From positions 1,054,001 to 1,118,000 of the forward strand of contig JADLSH010000363.1 of NCBI GenBank assembly GCA_016169945.1: a stretch of 64,000 nucleotides of DNA, read 5' to 3'. The DNA is from Trachythela sp. YZ-2020. Lineage: Eukaryota; Cnidaria; Anthozoa; Malacalcyonacea; Clavulariidae. How positions within the stretch are numbered: the stretch's first letter is position 1; every line of letters starts with the position of its first letter. Below the pieces are notes generated by a model, which saw nothing but the letters and a program-made list of their open reading frames with translations, ran no database searches and was not told the origin of the DNA. Of this stretch, positions 1 to 10,800 are shown one piece after another. Both the position numbers and the translations under genes were made by a program.

Positions 1-282
1 TTGTACGTATATTATTTATCTTAATCGACTTTTCCCGTCTTTTATCTGAATTTAATTGGCTCTACCCTATACTCCTACAGTTTTAATATAAATTCTATAT
101 ATATAATCATCTCTGTAACTCCTTTTGTATTTGAAACGTATAAAATAGATTTTTAATAATAACCAATTTATCATCACTGGTACCACTTTGCCATTTAGCC
201 ATATTTACTCGATCGAGCTACATAATCCTTTTATCTGAACTTTGATTGGCTATTGTCCTACCTACAGTACAATAATAAATAG

Positions 283-400
283 TACAGTCGAACCTGTATT
301 AAGCGACCACCCTTGGGGAATGGGTTGCCGGCTGCTTGATACAAGGTGGTTGCTAAATGCAGGTTCACTAAGTCACTGCGTAACTTAACCATTCAGGCAT
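283..400. mobile_element. Diverged fragment of the 1706-2141 element family
   Basis: Begins ACAGTCGAACCTGTATTAAG, matching the terminus of the 1706-2141 element with one change, followed by a related but decayed interior. The second end was not found. The rest of 1-1114 shows no gene; it is the 3' flank of the SLC46-like gene. Confidence 0.5.
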
Positions 401-842
401 CATATTTGTTACTTATCTGATCTCTGTTTAAGCGACGCTTTCCTCTGAATCAACCAACGTGTCACCATCATTCACCTCCAAATGATAGTCTGTGGTCTTA
501 CCACATGTGCGGAAATATCTTTAATGGAAAAAAAAGTCTCTTGTAAATGTATAAGGTTTAGTAAAATTACAAATTAAGAATACGCATATTACTGTAATAA
601 TAGTCTCAACTCTCAAGCATGTTATATTAACCGCCTGACAAAAGAGCCTTCGCTTGAAATGGTGAACTGTTCTTATTTTTTCCTGCTTAGTTCAGACAGA
701 AACCGCAGCAGCTATTTTTTACCCAAAGCCAGATTTTTCAGGGGAGTCAGTAAGTAAGTAATTAAGTGAGTGGTAATCAAATACTTGCAGCTGAGAGCGG
801 AGTTGAATTACGAAGGTAATTCGACTTGATCTAGTCGAAGAC

Positions 843-950
843 TTATTAAAGGTGCCTCTGGCTACGATGGAAGGGTTAGTTTGGGGCTTATCCAAACCCA
901 CCCTGTCAACATTCCATCTGGAAGGAAACCAGAGTGCCTGGAAAAAACAC
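843..950 (-). repeat. 3' part of a tRNA-derived SINE (family A)
   Basis: On the minus strand it resembles the CTCTG...GTGGGTTTTC...AGGGTGGGTTTGGATAAGCCCC segment seen in the fuller copies at 14225-14573, 25594-25735, 37459-37700 and 43097-43432. The tRNA-like head is missing. Confidence 0.5.
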
Positions 951-1114
951 ACATGACTTTCAGTAGAGCACTGGTTAAACGTGATTGGTTGATCAGATTA
1001 AACTTGCCAAATGATTTTAACAAACATGAGCATTAGCATAAACAATGACTGTTTTAACATGCGAATGTTAATTCCTAATGCAAATCATGGTCATGTAGAA
1101 GAATGTAATATGAC

Positions 1115-4100
1115 TTACATCATCAAAGAAAGTGGCAAGAGTAAGAGTCCAGCCATGACAAGGAAACACAGTCCAGGTAAAGTGGAAACAGTCCGTTTGT
1201 AAATATTGTTAAATATGAGAGAGGCAACAAGTGTTGACACTGCTGATGCACTGGCTATCACAGCAAATAGACTTCCTGAAATGAAGAACAGCTTGTTAAA
1301 TATACAACATTTAGTTATGAATAGAATTTATAAGATCTATTGTTCACTCTTGCTACAAGGTTGTTGACTCAACAGGCTTGTTACAAGTTGTTCCAACAAC
1401 TTGTTATCGTCCTGCAATTCAACAACTTGTTTAATAAGGTGTGAGTGACAACCTTGTAGCAACTTGATAAAATTATAATATTGCTACAACTTGTTGACAA
1501 GCTTGCTACGAGCCTGTTGCGAATACATCTTGTTGATGTGTAGCTGGCTGACTGAATAACCAACTTGCTGCATGGCTGACTGCTGTCATGCATATTCATT
1601 CACATTTAATGCTGGGCAATCTATTCATTGACTGGTTAGGCTATCTGGCTGACTCACTGATTAGTAAACTATAGTCACCATCAAATACACAACAAATACA
1701 TAATACAGTCAAACCTGTATTAAGCGGACACCCTCAGGGAATAGGTTAGTGTCCGCTTAATAGAGGTGTCCGCTTAACAGAGGTTCTCGTCACCAGCCCC
1801 CCCCCATTTAGATGTTTGAACTATGGTAAACGAACGCGTAATAATATACTAGTCGAATTAACAAATAGACTTTGAACCGATTGCCGAATATCGTTAATAT
1901 AGTTACTAAAGCGCAAAAAGTGTAAAGATTATGAAAAATTAAGAAAATTTTGTCCGTTTAACACAGGTTTTTTGTGTCTTTATGTGCCAATTTAGGTGTC
2001 CGCGTCCGCTTAACAGAGGTGTCCGCTTGATAGAGGTTTCATTAATAGGAATTATATGAGATTCAATTTGGGACTTTACAAAGTGTCCCCTTAATACAGG
2101 GTGTCCGCTTAATGCAGGGCCGCTTAATACAGGTTTGACTGTATCATGTTTTTGGACAGACCTTGTTCATCACTATCAACCAACTTAGACATCATTGCTC
2201 TAACAGCAGGAACAGTGATTCCATTGAAGATGCCAGATGAAATTGCTGGAAAATATATAAAGTTTCATGTAATATAGTTAAAAAGTGACAAAATATATAG
2301 AGATCTGAATAACAAAAATAACACAGGGAGCAGTATTGGAGCACATATTTGGGGGTTAATGATCCTGCTAAGCCCATATACGACAGGGACCACAGAGCCT
2401 GTTTGGGGGCGGCCAGGATTCTGTACGAGCTCAATGATTGATTTTATCTTTATGCAGCAAAAGCTAGGGAGGGCCATGCCCTGCAGTCCCTGTGCAACTA
2501 TTGTTTACTCACCAAGAAATGCTTGCCATGTATTAGTTGCAAAAGCCATAAACACTGTACTGGCAATATTTGTGATGATGCCAGCACAAACAATAGTCGT
2601 ATCCGAGAGTTTGAAAATACGAATCATGATCGGCATTCCAAGTAAAACACCGATACTTTTCACGACCAATGAAACTGCAAGGAAGTAGCCAATCATGGCG
2701 GACGAGAAGCAGAATGGACGACGAAGGACAAACAAAATAAGGACATCGTTGGTACCAGTGAAGACTAAAAAGAAAACATTGTAAAATTAAACTTATTACT
2801 ATATTTATCATATTCTCATGATTTACAGTAAATTAGAGATAGTTGACAAAATGTAAATACATTCTTTATATTAGACATTGACAGCCAATACTTTGACCCT
2901 GCAGAAGAGAATAAGAAAGCAGGCTGCACTGCAGTTGATTGGTAAATCATTAATTAATTGATTAACCCATTAACTGGCAGTACCCTACCACTGACGAGTA
3001 AAATCATCTGGCATTAGACAGAGTAAAATACCAAAGTAGAGCACACTGTCAGCTAATGGGTTAACAAGAGACACTGGCAGATAGTTTTGTTAACCAGACT
3101 ACCCATATTTCTGCGTAACCGTTAAGGTTGCAATGTGCCCTAATGCACCCTACATTGTTGTGTTACTTTGTCAAATATTAGGTGATTTTACTCATCAAGG
3201 AATAAGTTTTGCCCATTAATGGGTTAATAAGAGACACAGATACTTTTCCTACTTGACAGAATTAGGGTGCGGTTAATTTATAATTCAATAATTGTTTTGT
3301 TTCTGTGCCTTCCCCCCTGGGAGGTTGGGTTTGAAAAGTTTATGACAACGCTCAAATAATCTACGAGAAACGTTTGCTTACTAAGAAGTGGTACAAAAAA
3401 CCCAAGAGCCAGTAACAATACAAGATGCATCCTATCATTTCCCGGCCGATGCTTGATCCACACTTTGAAACTACCATGGAAAGTATCGAGGGAGAAAAAC
3501 CGTGATTGCTGGTTGGGAAAATATGACTCGCGTAGCACCAAAAGAACATAAATGATTATTATGGTTATTAAAGATACAATTATTATAAACGGTGCCATAA
3601 AACCAAGTTTCTCGATAAGCACACCACTAATCAGTTCTCCTGTCGCCCCGCCGACAAACGTCATTGATTCAAGGAGACCTATTCGTAACGTCCGGTCACT
3701 CTTATCTTTGGTGATATCCGCAATATATGAAAACAACGCCATGAGAATTGTACTAAAACCACCAAACATACCAGATAGTATACTACCGTATATTAAATAC
3801 ACTGGTGATGCCTTATAAAAGTGAACATTGATTATATTCGATATAGCTTCAATCCCTAACCCAATAAGGGGCAACAATATGGCAACTTTTCTTCCAAATT
3901 TATCAGACCATGAGCCAAGGAGAAGTGAAGACACGATAGATGGAACAGAATAGGCAACCGTGTTGTAAAAAATCCATTCTGAACTTGACTTTTGAACGGC
4001 ATTTTCTTGTGCACTTAAACTCTCCCCACATGCCTTCCTTGTGAAGTTGTGTGCGCAAAACGAGTCGTTGTAAAGTTTGATGCACGTTTTACGGAAAATA

Positions 4101-4210
4101 AGCTGCTGGTTTACCGGTAATTTAAGAAAAGTACATAGCATAAAGACAAACAGCACCGGTTCTACAGTAATACTGCGAAAAATATGCAGAAAACGCATCA
4201 TTTTTAACAA
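1115..4210 (-). CDS. SLC46-family (PCFT/HCP1-like) solute transporter, 4 exons
   Basis: Major-facilitator transporter of the SLC46 family, whose members carry folates and related organic anions with protons; the exact substrate cannot be read here. Exons on the minus strand: 4210-3382, 2764-2513, 2245-2162 and 1275-1115. All joins keep phase 1 and use GT-AG sites (donors GTAAGC, GTGAGT and a weaker GTCTGT). About 441 residues, against about 460 for human members. The N-terminus has the family's EPVLF segment in TM1, a Cys-containing extracellular loop, and MFS motif A (GSWSDKFGRK, residues 99-108). Exon 2 carries the family's FxLSD-type segment and exon 3 ends in DEQG. The stop TAA (1115-1117) lies inside a good donor sequence (GTAAGT), so a further short 3' exon is possible. 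A TA-flanked transposon fills most of the last intron. Divergent from FRG1. Confidence 0.88.
1365..1575. repeat. AACTTGTT-rich imperfect-palindrome repeat
   Basis: Dense in ACAAGTTGTT, TTGTTACAAG and related half-sites in both orientations. The same order of motifs recurs at 14635-14812, 39485-39775, 41228-41330, 42058-42372 and 49275-49432. No coding capacity. Confidence 0.65.
1706..2141. mobile_element. TA-flanked inverted-repeat element (pogo/Tc1-like MITE)
   Basis: Ends are CAGTCAAACCTGTATTAAGC and its reverse complement, and TA lies directly outside both ends (1704-1705 and 2142-2143). Internal copies of the GTCCGCTTAATA motif repeat several times. No transposase ORF. It sits in the last intron of the SLC46-like gene. 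A related fragment starts near position 283. Confidence 0.75.
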
Positions 4211-4522
4211 CCAAAATTTTATATAGTGCTTGCAGCAAGAAACGTTTGAACGATGGAAAATTGTTACCTGACAGTCTACAAGACTACAACCTGCCTGTCA
4301 ATATTAGGGCAATGGATCTTTTTCGCCTTTTTGGAAAAGAAAAATTGGTTAAAAACAGTATATTCATAATTTATAACTACTTTCATTACATTTAAATAAA
4401 AAAGAGCACTAAAGCAATAGTAATAAGGTATTAAATAGAAATTTTTAGCAAAACTTTTTCAAAAAGTTAATATTAATTTTAAATTAGCCCGCCTGCCTGT
4501 CAATTTTAGGGTCAAATCCAAC
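4211..4522. promoter_or_regulatory. Bidirectional promoter region between SLC46-like gene and FRG1
   Basis: 312 bp separate the two divergent start codons. Both 5' ends must lie here unless there are distant non-coding exons. The tract is very AT-rich in the middle (about 4330-4480). No TATA, CCAAT or other element was assigned with confidence. Two short CCTGCCTGTCAAT-type repeats flank the AT-rich core (around 4290 and 4493) and could be shared binding sites or a small direct repeat. Confidence 0.5.
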
Positions 4523-6513
4523 ATGTCTGCCTATCAACAAGTAAAGAGCAGTAAACTAAAATTAAAAGGCGAAAAATCTTCGAAGAAACACAAAAGTAGG
4601 AAGCGTAAGAGAGAAAATGATAGTGACAAACCTGAAGATATGGACGCATTAAGACACGGTGGATGGTGGAAGTTAATAAGCTATCATTCGCTTGGTCCAA
4701 GTGTAGCTCTACAAAGCTGTTCTAGTCAGAGCTATATAGAGGCTACAGACAGTGGTGGTTATATAATGGGAGAGTTGAGGGATTCAGTTAATTCTCCAGC
4801 TCCCGTAGAAGTGTTTACGTCTGTGAAAACGTCGCAAAATAAAATTGCTTTGAAATCTGGCTATGGTATGTGATGGTGGCAGAGAGAGAGGTCTTGGGCC
4901 GAATTACCGTCGTTTGCATCTAACGATGAACAGTCACAGCTAACAGCATTGTATATATTACTCACGTAAAACTTTCATGTTGGTAATGAGCATTTGACAG
5001 GTTCTAATGTGATCAATCTCACGCTGATTCAGATTGGTTCAGCTATTCGAAACCCTCAAATGCTCGTTAGGGGCCGTCGACAAATAGATTTTGTCTGGCA
5101 ATTGCGGACTTGATGGGGGTTAGCAAAGAATCTGCAATTACAAAATAGCTAGTACAAAGGGGGAGAGGGGTTAAAGTAATTGCGGATTTGATCCGTGATC
5201 ACAGGACAAAATGTATTTGTCGACGGTCCCTTACAAACATTGAAGTTTCGTGCACTAGATGCAAATGATGGTATAGGCAATGCTTGTCAACATATAACCT
5301 GAACCTTTCAATTTATAATTTTTAGAAATTCACGTCAAATGGAATCTTATATCTGCACTCCAAATATTCAGTCACTTCTTAATATGCTTAACCTAACAAT
5401 TATCCTTTTCATATCCTAAAGAATAGCTCCCAGAAGAAAACCAAAATCTAACTACAATATATATCAAGGACAGTGCTAGAAGTTGACAATTCTATTGTTT
5501 GTCTGCCAAAATTAGACAGCAGTATATTAATTGTTACATGTTACATAATAGGGGCAGTATGTTGGTATACAGAATGTCATTTTTCCAGTTCGTCCCACCT
5601 CTCCTAGCATGTTGGAAAAGTTAAAACATCAATGTGTGAATCACACACACATTGGCAAATTGACATAATATTTAACAGGTCATTCACAGAGCCAAAATCT
5701 GATCGTCACTGACCAGTGTCTGGCATCATACAAATTTGACCAGTCATATTAAAAGTTTGGCCAGTCATGGTCCATATTTTGAGCCCTGTATAATGTTTTG
5801 TGTAAATATGTTAATAGGAAGGTATTTATCAGTAAATGTGATGGGAGATGTAAGTGGCACAGCTGAGGCAATCGGTCCACAAGAACAGTTAGAACTTGTC
5901 TTTGAAAAGATAAAGTAGCACTACAGACATACAACGGATGTTTCATTTCAATCACTGACAAGGGAGAACTTAAAGCTACACAGAAAACTGCCTCTGAAAA
6001 TGCACAGTTCTATCTTAGAACAGATGTAGAAAGATTGTAAGTATCTGGGGCTAAAAAGTTTTAATATCATATCTTCATAATCTATCATAATATCATATTT
6101 TAACTACCGAAAAAGTTTAATAGAACCAGAAAATTGTTCATGTTCCCTGTGGTCCCAGAAAATATAATATTTTCTCCACCCTGCCCGAACCATAGACAGT
6201 ATAAATCAGTATAGTTTGTCAGACAAATCATCCTCTAAATCGGGCCAATGATAAATTTATCTTCCAAAAAATATTTTAATCCTCCTAATATTCTTCCAGC
6301 ACGCAAGAAAAGAGCGATTTACCCGAAGATCTCCAGGACATGAAAAGCTGTGAATTATCGTATGTCAAGAAATTTCAAAGTTTTCAAGACAGAAAACTAC
6401 GAATTAGTAGCGACGCCGTTGGCGATCTTAAGAAGGCTAGAAGACAAGGAAATGTACGCGAAAAACTACTAGACAGACGAGAGAAAATGAAGGCTGATAG
6501 ATACTGTAAATAG
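4523..6513 (+). CDS. FRG1: FRG1 homologue (fascin-like/actin-bundling, RNA-associated), 3 exons, one frameshift
   Basis: FRG1 is a nucleolar and muscle-associated protein linked to pre-mRNA processing and F-actin bundling. Exons: 4523-4865, 5818-6036 and 6300-6513; introns begin GTATGT and GTAAGT and end TAG and CAG. Exon 1 holds the N-terminal basic tract ([10 protein letters not shown]) and the start of the beta-trefoil (IALKSGYG). Exon 2 continues with the trefoil ([13 protein letters not shown]). Exon 3 ends in the family's C-terminus ([10 protein letters not shown]...[13 protein letters not shown]). Length is about 258 residues, as expected for the family. Oddity: in exon 2 the frame breaks at 5907-5909. 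Before it the VFE frame is open; after it the frame beginning DKVALQT is the conserved one. One base is missing in an AAAA run, so as assembled the protein would stop 3 codons later. Confidence 0.88.
5070..5230. mobile_element. Harbinger-like MITE with TTA target duplication
   Basis: Inverted termini GGGGCCGTCGACAAATA and TATTTGTCGACGGTCCC, with TTA on both sides (5067-5069 and 5231-5233). A 3-bp TWA duplication and GGG-type ends are typical of PIF/Harbinger elements. It lies in FRG1 intron 1. Confidence 0.65.
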
Positions 6514-7029
6514 GTTTTGTTCCATAATGCAAACAGTTGGTATTTGAAGAACTTTCATTAACCCATCAAATTCTATCATCGCCATTGGGTTGACGTTTTG
6601 CTAGCCTGTGACCTGTGTAGTTTGTTCTTGGCACTCTGTACTAGCTGCTGCCTGCTTCTATGGCCTGATCAATTATGTTTGCCCGGTCTAAGAATCATGA
6701 CTTTTTGTCTGTATTTAACGGCAACGATTACCATAGAACTAATAGTCATAGATTGAGTCGATTGACCCAAATGCGAGCAATGCACATAATTCTTTATGCA
6801 TTCATAATAATATTGAACAAAAGTAAGGTATCTTATGAAGAACAGGATTAGTTCCCTTTTTCCAAGGTTGGGAACAACATACCGTAGATGATTGGACGAA
6901 CTTCTAGTGAGTATTAATCTTCAACTTAATTTATTTATCTGGTGTTAAAATTATGAGTGGTAACAGTAAATGGCGATGCTACGTAATCAATTTGCGGCTG
7001 TCACAAGTGCTCTTTCGTATAATTTCTAA

Positions 7030-7352
7030 GGGACCGGTCATTATTTTATGCTGGTGGGGGTGAGCAAGAGAATTAATAGGGGGGTAACTAAAAAATTAGA
7101 AGGGGAGGGGGTGTAAAAAAAAAAAAAGAAAAGGTACTGAGTGCCAGTGCAATAATGTGAATAAATTATTTTAATTTAATAACGGAAAAATTAATTTTTT
7201 TTATTGTTAAAGTTATGATTTGGTGGGGTTGGGGTTTTTTAATTTTTTTTAAAATAAATATAAAAAAATTTTTTTGGAATTAAAAAGGTGGGGAAGAAAA
7301 AAAATTTAAAATTTAAAACTTCTTCCATTTCACATAAATAATGACCGGTCCC
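7030..7352. mobile_element. Harbinger-like MITE with TAA target duplication
   Basis: Starts GGGACCGGTCATTA and ends with its reverse complement; TAA flanks both ends. The interior is very A/T- and G-homopolymer-rich. The 6514-7819 interval holds this element and the one at 7430-7712 and no visible gene; it separates the convergent FRG1 and DPP3 genes. Confidence 0.7.
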
Positions 7353-7429
7353 TAAGTACACAAAACCGATTAGAAAACGCCTCATGTTTGAACATACTTG
7401 TCTGCTGTCAATTCCCGGTCAAACCATAG

Positions 7430-7712
7430 TTAATAGTCAAACGAGGATGAGAGTTAATGAGAGTTGCAACTCTCGCCAGCGTTCGACCTGGAACTCTCGT
7501 CGACTTTCATGCACTCTCATCAACTTTGAGCAGGTTCAAAGAGTTGATGAAAGTTGATGAGAGTTTGTGCTCGTTTGACTGGTACGCGTGGTAATATCCA
7601 GTCAACTCTCATGCAACTCTTGTTCCCGTTTGACCGGGGCATGAGAGTTGATGAAACTCTCATGCAAACTCTCGCTTGCCAACTCATCCTCGTTTGGCCG
7701 GGGCTTAAGAAA
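7430..7712. mobile_element. Inverted-repeat element with CTCATCAACT-type interior
   Basis: Ends resemble CCCCGGTCAAACGAGGATGAG (left end decayed, right end CTCATCCTCGTTTGGCCGGGG). The interior is built of GAGAGTTGATGAGAGTT and its complement. It is a short relative of the element that carries the decamer minisatellite at 20110-22372. Confidence 0.6.
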
Positions 7713-7777
7713 TCATACGAAAACCATTTGCTCTTTCAACGTAAGATACTAAACGGCTGTGACGGAACAAATCTTCA

Positions 7778-7783
7778 TTTATT
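7778..7783 (-). terminator. Probable poly(A) signal of DPP3
   Basis: AATAAA on the minus strand, 37 nt beyond the DPP3 stop codon (7820-7822). Confidence 0.55.
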
Positions 7784-7819
7784 TGACAATAACTCGTTAC
7801 CTATACTGGAAGTCATAAA

Positions 7820-10800
7820 TTATTTGTACTGATGATGAACAGCTTCTTCCTGCCAAAGTTTCTCCAGAACAGGATCATGGGAAGGATATCTTGCTGCAAA
7901 TGACGTAATCATCCCAGCAGCACTTGCGGCGTATTCGCACAATATGACGTCATCACCTGAAATAGGTCAATGGCTTATACTAAATTTTGTGAATTAAAAT
8001 GGCTGTTTTCGAGTTGCGTTTGCAGGATCACACTTTGAAAAGCGTAAACATAGACATAACTAGATTTGCATGAAATTTGTAGCAACAAAAGCCACAAGAA
8101 CGAAACCATTTTGGTAACCTAAATTCGCAGGCCCACTGTACTGATAGCAAGCTATCAACGAGTGAAGTGAGAGACTCTAACCTACGTCGAATTGCTTCTA
8201 TTTTTCAAGCTGACAAGCATCAACAATAACAGTTTTTATATCTTCACCGCGGCTGACGTTGAACATTGACTTACACAAATGTATAAAATTTACTCACTAC
8301 CATACCTTGTATATTTGTGTTCGCTTGAACCAGCATTCTTCTGGGTTGTTTTCTGGCCAGGACAAGTTTACGTAACTCTAAAAATTTCTCACTTACGCTA
8401 GAATAATCATCGTACATCTTTCTCCCTCGGTCGTAGTCCGCTGTGGATTTGTAAATCTATATAATTGGAAATTCGTCAATATTGACACGGCATATAAGCT
8501 TGTCATGATTGCTTGATATTTTCATTCCTCGAAACTCCCCAAGTCCTTCAACCAATCATTGGACTTGATCATTGGCGTTAAAATTCCAGTGGAAATACCT
8601 AAAGTGTGCAATGAAAGGTAAAAACACACCTGCAGTTTCTTGAGGAACTTTCCAATTGCGTCTCTTCCAACTGATTGTATTTTTTCTCTATCAAGTTGAA
8701 TCAAAAGATTTCCTCGGCCATCTTCATCCTCAGTCTTCTTTATAGTCACCAGATCTTCTCCAGCTTCCAGTAAAACTTGTAGAATTACATATCTTGCTTG
8801 CATGTGCGCCTGAAACACAAATACCAAACAAAGTCATTTCAAAAGTCGTATATCATAATAAATCCTTGACTAGTGGATAGTCCTATTCAGTTGTAAACTG
8901 TTCTCCCTAGAGGTCCAGTAATGGCATCCCTCATTGGTTCAGTATTATTACAAGATGAAACCTAAATTAAACTAACTTTATTTACACTGGATAGCTCTAT
9001 CAGTTCTGATCTATACTTCCTAGAGGTCCAGTGAAGGTCATCTCTCATTGCTTCAGTGTTACTACAAGATGAAACCTAAATTAAACTAACTTTATTTACA
9101 CTGGATGGCTCAATCAATTCTGATCTATTCTTCCTAGAGGTCCAGTAAGGGTCATCCCTCATTGCTTCAGTGTTACTACAAGATGAGACCTAAACTAAAC
9201 TAAACTATAACTCTATTTATATTACAAGCAAATTACTACAAATTATTACAAGCTCTATCAGTTCTGAACTATTCTTCCTAGAGGTCACGCATGGGTCACC
9301 ACTTATTAGTCAAGTGTAACGGTAGGAGGAACCCGGAGACAAATAGAACTTGTAACATGAACCTATATCACATCAGAAACACACAAAACAACACAACGCA
9401 AGCATTTAACCTGTCGCCATTTTTTATTTTCGGGTGTGTAAAACTCAAGAGCGATCAAGCCAGCTCGGACCATGCTTAGCCAGTTAATGTAACTAATGTT
9501 CTTTGCTTCTTCACCTTCATGACCAAATATACTGTAAATTTAAAACAGCGTACTGTTAAATAGTGTTGCTGTGTTGGGTATGGTATGGTATGGTATGGTA
9601 TGGTATGGTATGGTATGGTATGGTATGGTATGGTATGGTATGGAACTACAAGTTCTCCCATTTTAACAACCGTTCCTATTCAATACAATTACCTTAATAC
9701 TTTATTATTTAAACAAAGATATAAGCCAACACATTCTGCTCTGCATTCTTCGTACGTCGAAGCAATTTCCTGAAATATCATATCCCATGTCTCCCCAGGT
9801 TTATACCAGCTTTTCACCATAGCATCAGTGTCTGGTATGACTGTCTTTTCATCAAAATTATATGTCCCGTCTTCATCCTGTCACGAAATTCAGACTATGA
9901 TAATACTGTCTAAATTGTCTTTAAAAACTAAACGGTTTTAAGAAGACCCTTGCAGAATGCTGCAAAAGTCAAAACAACGAGCGACTGAATGGCATGGAAA
10001 ATAGTGGGATTTTCAAAACAATGAAAATACAATGGAACATATTTCGATCATTGAATCGCGACTTGATGCCGTTACGTTGATGGCACTATTATTATGTGTT
10101 ATGCAAACAGTGACCATTTATTCAGGCGCTTTGAAATCTGCTATGTTTGGTAGAGTCAAATTGGAAGCATTCTTTTCACGCGAGGCGTATCATACCATAC
10201 CATACCATACCATACCATACCATACCATATCATATACCATATACCATACCATATACCATACCACATACCATACCATATACCATACCATATACCACATACC
10301 ATACCATACCATATCATACCATACCATAATATATCATACCATACCATAATATATCATACCATACCATACCATACCATACCATAATATACCATAATATACC
10401 ATACCATACCATATCATACCATACCAAAATCAGACAACTACATATTACAGAAATCGAACCCCAGACACAGTGGTGAAAGGCACATGCACTATTCCACTGT
10501 GCCACCAACATCTCTTTATAAATAGTTGAATAAACTTACCAATTGGAAAAGTTTTCCACTACCATGTCCCAGTAACTCATGTAAACCAACTTGGACTTCA
10601 AATGAAGGTGCCTTTAACTTGCTAAATAATTCCTACATGGGAAATTTTCAGTAAGAATTTCATCTATTGGTGGGTTTCACCACGTGTTGTAGGGCAGCAG
10701 ATGGTGGTCAACTTCAGAAATGTTGACACTTCTTCTAAACTGCATCTCTCAATTCTATATATTTGCCTTCAAATACAAGACTAGTATGCATAATGAAAAT

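Noticed and set aside
9585..10511. Small ORFs rich in Tyr, His, Trp, Gly and Met
   Set aside because: Translations of the pentanucleotide arrays.
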